From: JAGNXB01 sp964471595
GTDB lineage: Bacteria; Bacteroidota; Bacteroidia; Chitinophagales; Saprospiraceae
Assembly (NCBI GenBank): GCA_964471595.1
Contig: CAYYGN010000004.1
Location: forward strand, 85,085 to 149,084
Direction: 5' to 3'
DNA: 64,000 bases
Position 1 is the first letter of the stretch, and each line of letters starts with the position of its first letter. The notes beneath the pieces are model-generated. The model had not been told where the DNA came from, ran no database searches, and worked only from the letters and a program-made list of their open reading frames with translations. The position numbers and the translations under genes were made by a program. Positions 63,484-64,000 of this stretch are shown one piece after another.

Positions 63484-63540
63484 CCTGCTCGCCGCTGCGC
63501 GGTTCACTACACATAATGTCCCCCGGACATTATGTGTAGT
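63484..63540. repeat. 48-bp direct repeat copy 2 with a perfect 16-bp palindrome
   Basis: The 48-bp repeat spans 63484-63531. Its end forms, with the next 9 nt, a perfect inverted repeat at 63506-63540: ACTACACATAATGTCC, CCC loop, then the exact complement. The palindrome abuts the first CRISPR repeat. Confidence 0.92.
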
Positions 63541-63985
63541 TCATCCTACTTCATCTGGATTATTCATTCTGGGACGGGCAAAGGGAACTACATGCCGACC
63601 AATGGTCGCGTCTTAATCCTACTTCATCTGGATTATTCATTCTGGGAACCACCGAACCGGAGACTCGTGCCCTCGTGTATGTGTATTTATTCTTGTTGTT
63701 ATTGATTTTTGTTTGTGGTGTTTATGNNNNNNNNNNATCCTACTTCATCTGGATTATTCATTCTGGGCGTACCGTATCAAGAGTCTCTCGACCTTAAAGA
63801 GCTGTCTTAATCCTACTTCATCTGGATTATTCATTCTGGGTAAAACAACCCGAACGCAAAACCAACCTAACTAAAAAGTCTTAATCCTACTTCATCTGGA
63901 TTATTCATTCTGGGCGGGTGAATTGGTCCCTTGCATGGTAAATCCTGGGTCTTAATCCTACTTCATCTGTAGTATTCAATCTGGG
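63537..63985. CRISPR. CRISPR array, six visible repeats, no cas genes in window
   Basis: A 37-nt repeat starts GTCTTAATCCTACTTCATCT and ends ATTATTCATTCTGGG. Copies are at 63537-63573 (5' six bases degenerate), 63610-63646, 63737-63767 (5' end lost in a gap), 63804-63840, 63878-63914 and 63949-63985 (three mismatches). Four clean spacers of 34-37 nt (63574-63609, 63768-63803, 63841-63877, 63915-63948) are unlike each other. The repeat contains a 6-bp stem TAATCC/GGATTA with a 10-nt loop; the last copy disrupts it. Both visible ends are degenerate, so orientation is uncertain. The array may continue to the right. Subtype cannot be assigned. Confidence 0.92.
63727..63736. other. Assembly gap (10 N) inside the CRISPR array
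   Basis: The 80 nt before the gap (63647-63726) are too long for one spacer and become T-rich, so repeats are probably missing or the contig end is unreliable. Confidence 0.9.
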
Positions 63986-64000
63986 CGCGGTAGCGAAAGG

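Noticed and set aside
63127..63516. Plus-strand ORF with GSVSTEM repeats as a small repetitive protein
   Set aside because: The 24-bp repeat is open in several frames, the part after it has no recognisable feature and runs into the 48-bp repeat region.

Overview
The window reads as a chromosomal stretch of a Bacteroidota bacterium, most likely from the Saprospiria (Saprospiraceae/Lewinellaceae type). The evidence is two very large secreted proteins plus a third shorter one with type B type-IX-secretion (T9SS, gliding-associated) C-terminal domains, two with type A-like sorting domains, a PorP/SprF outer-membrane partner gene, a LytTR regulator paired with a LytS-type histidine kinase, near absence of Shine-Dalgarno sequences, and repeated matches to the Bacteroidota promoter (TTG, 19-21 nt, TAnnTTTG). 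The DNA is moderately GC-rich by eye. A few islands are clearly AT-richer, notably 60093-60626 and the CRISPR end. The window contains two assembly gaps (100 N and 10 N), so it comes from a scaffolded draft or MAG assembly.

1-18.3 kb: a surface-glycan locus. It has five sulfotransferases (one running off the left edge), a family 4-type and a family 8-type glycosyltransferase, four tandem copies of a ~845-residue membrane protein that looks like an MBOAT O-acyltransferase fused to an SGNH-type domain (the fourth copy is broken by an in-frame TAA), and a two-gene ABC-2 polysaccharide exporter of the Wzm/Wzt (TagG/TagH) kind. Together they suggest synthesis, sulfation, O-acylation and ABC export of a cell-surface or extracellular polysaccharide.

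18.5-31.7 kb: two T9SS type B secreted proteins (1740 and 747 aa), a family 2 and a family 4 glycosyltransferase, an isoaspartyl peptidase/asparaginase, a gap-pgk pair and tRNA-Glu(UUC) with promoter and terminator. 31.8-37.7 kb: a secreted trypsin-like protease with a dockerin-like tail, a choice-of-anchor-B/LVIVD secreted protein, a DoxX protein and a voltage-gated K+ channel with a zinc-ribbon tail.

37.7-40.9 kb is the most interesting locus: a LytTR response regulator, a 50-residue double-glycine-leader peptide and a soluble TPR histidine kinase lie in a row, each with its own Bacteroidota-type promoter box. The arrangement recalls ComC/ComD/ComE peptide signalling. 40.9-46.2 kb holds pbpC, the heptose genes gmhA and gmhB (gmhB with a degenerate nucleotidyltransferase-like N-terminus), and an SPFH/band-7 gene with a small Arc-like DNA-binding gene behind a perfect palindrome.

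46.3-64 kb is rich in secreted proteins and repeats: a reprolysin-like metalloprotease, a small exported protein, a membrane-anchored amidohydrolase, PorP/SprF followed at once by a 1950-aa PKD-type T9SS adhesin, three arrays of CGCAAAGA-type repeats (two of them flanking an AT-rich GxxExxY nuclease-like gene), rmuC, an NTF2-like gene whose 5' end is invaded by a 24-bp tandem repeat, and a CRISPR array without cas genes at the right edge, next to a perfect 16-bp palindrome and a 48-bp direct repeat.
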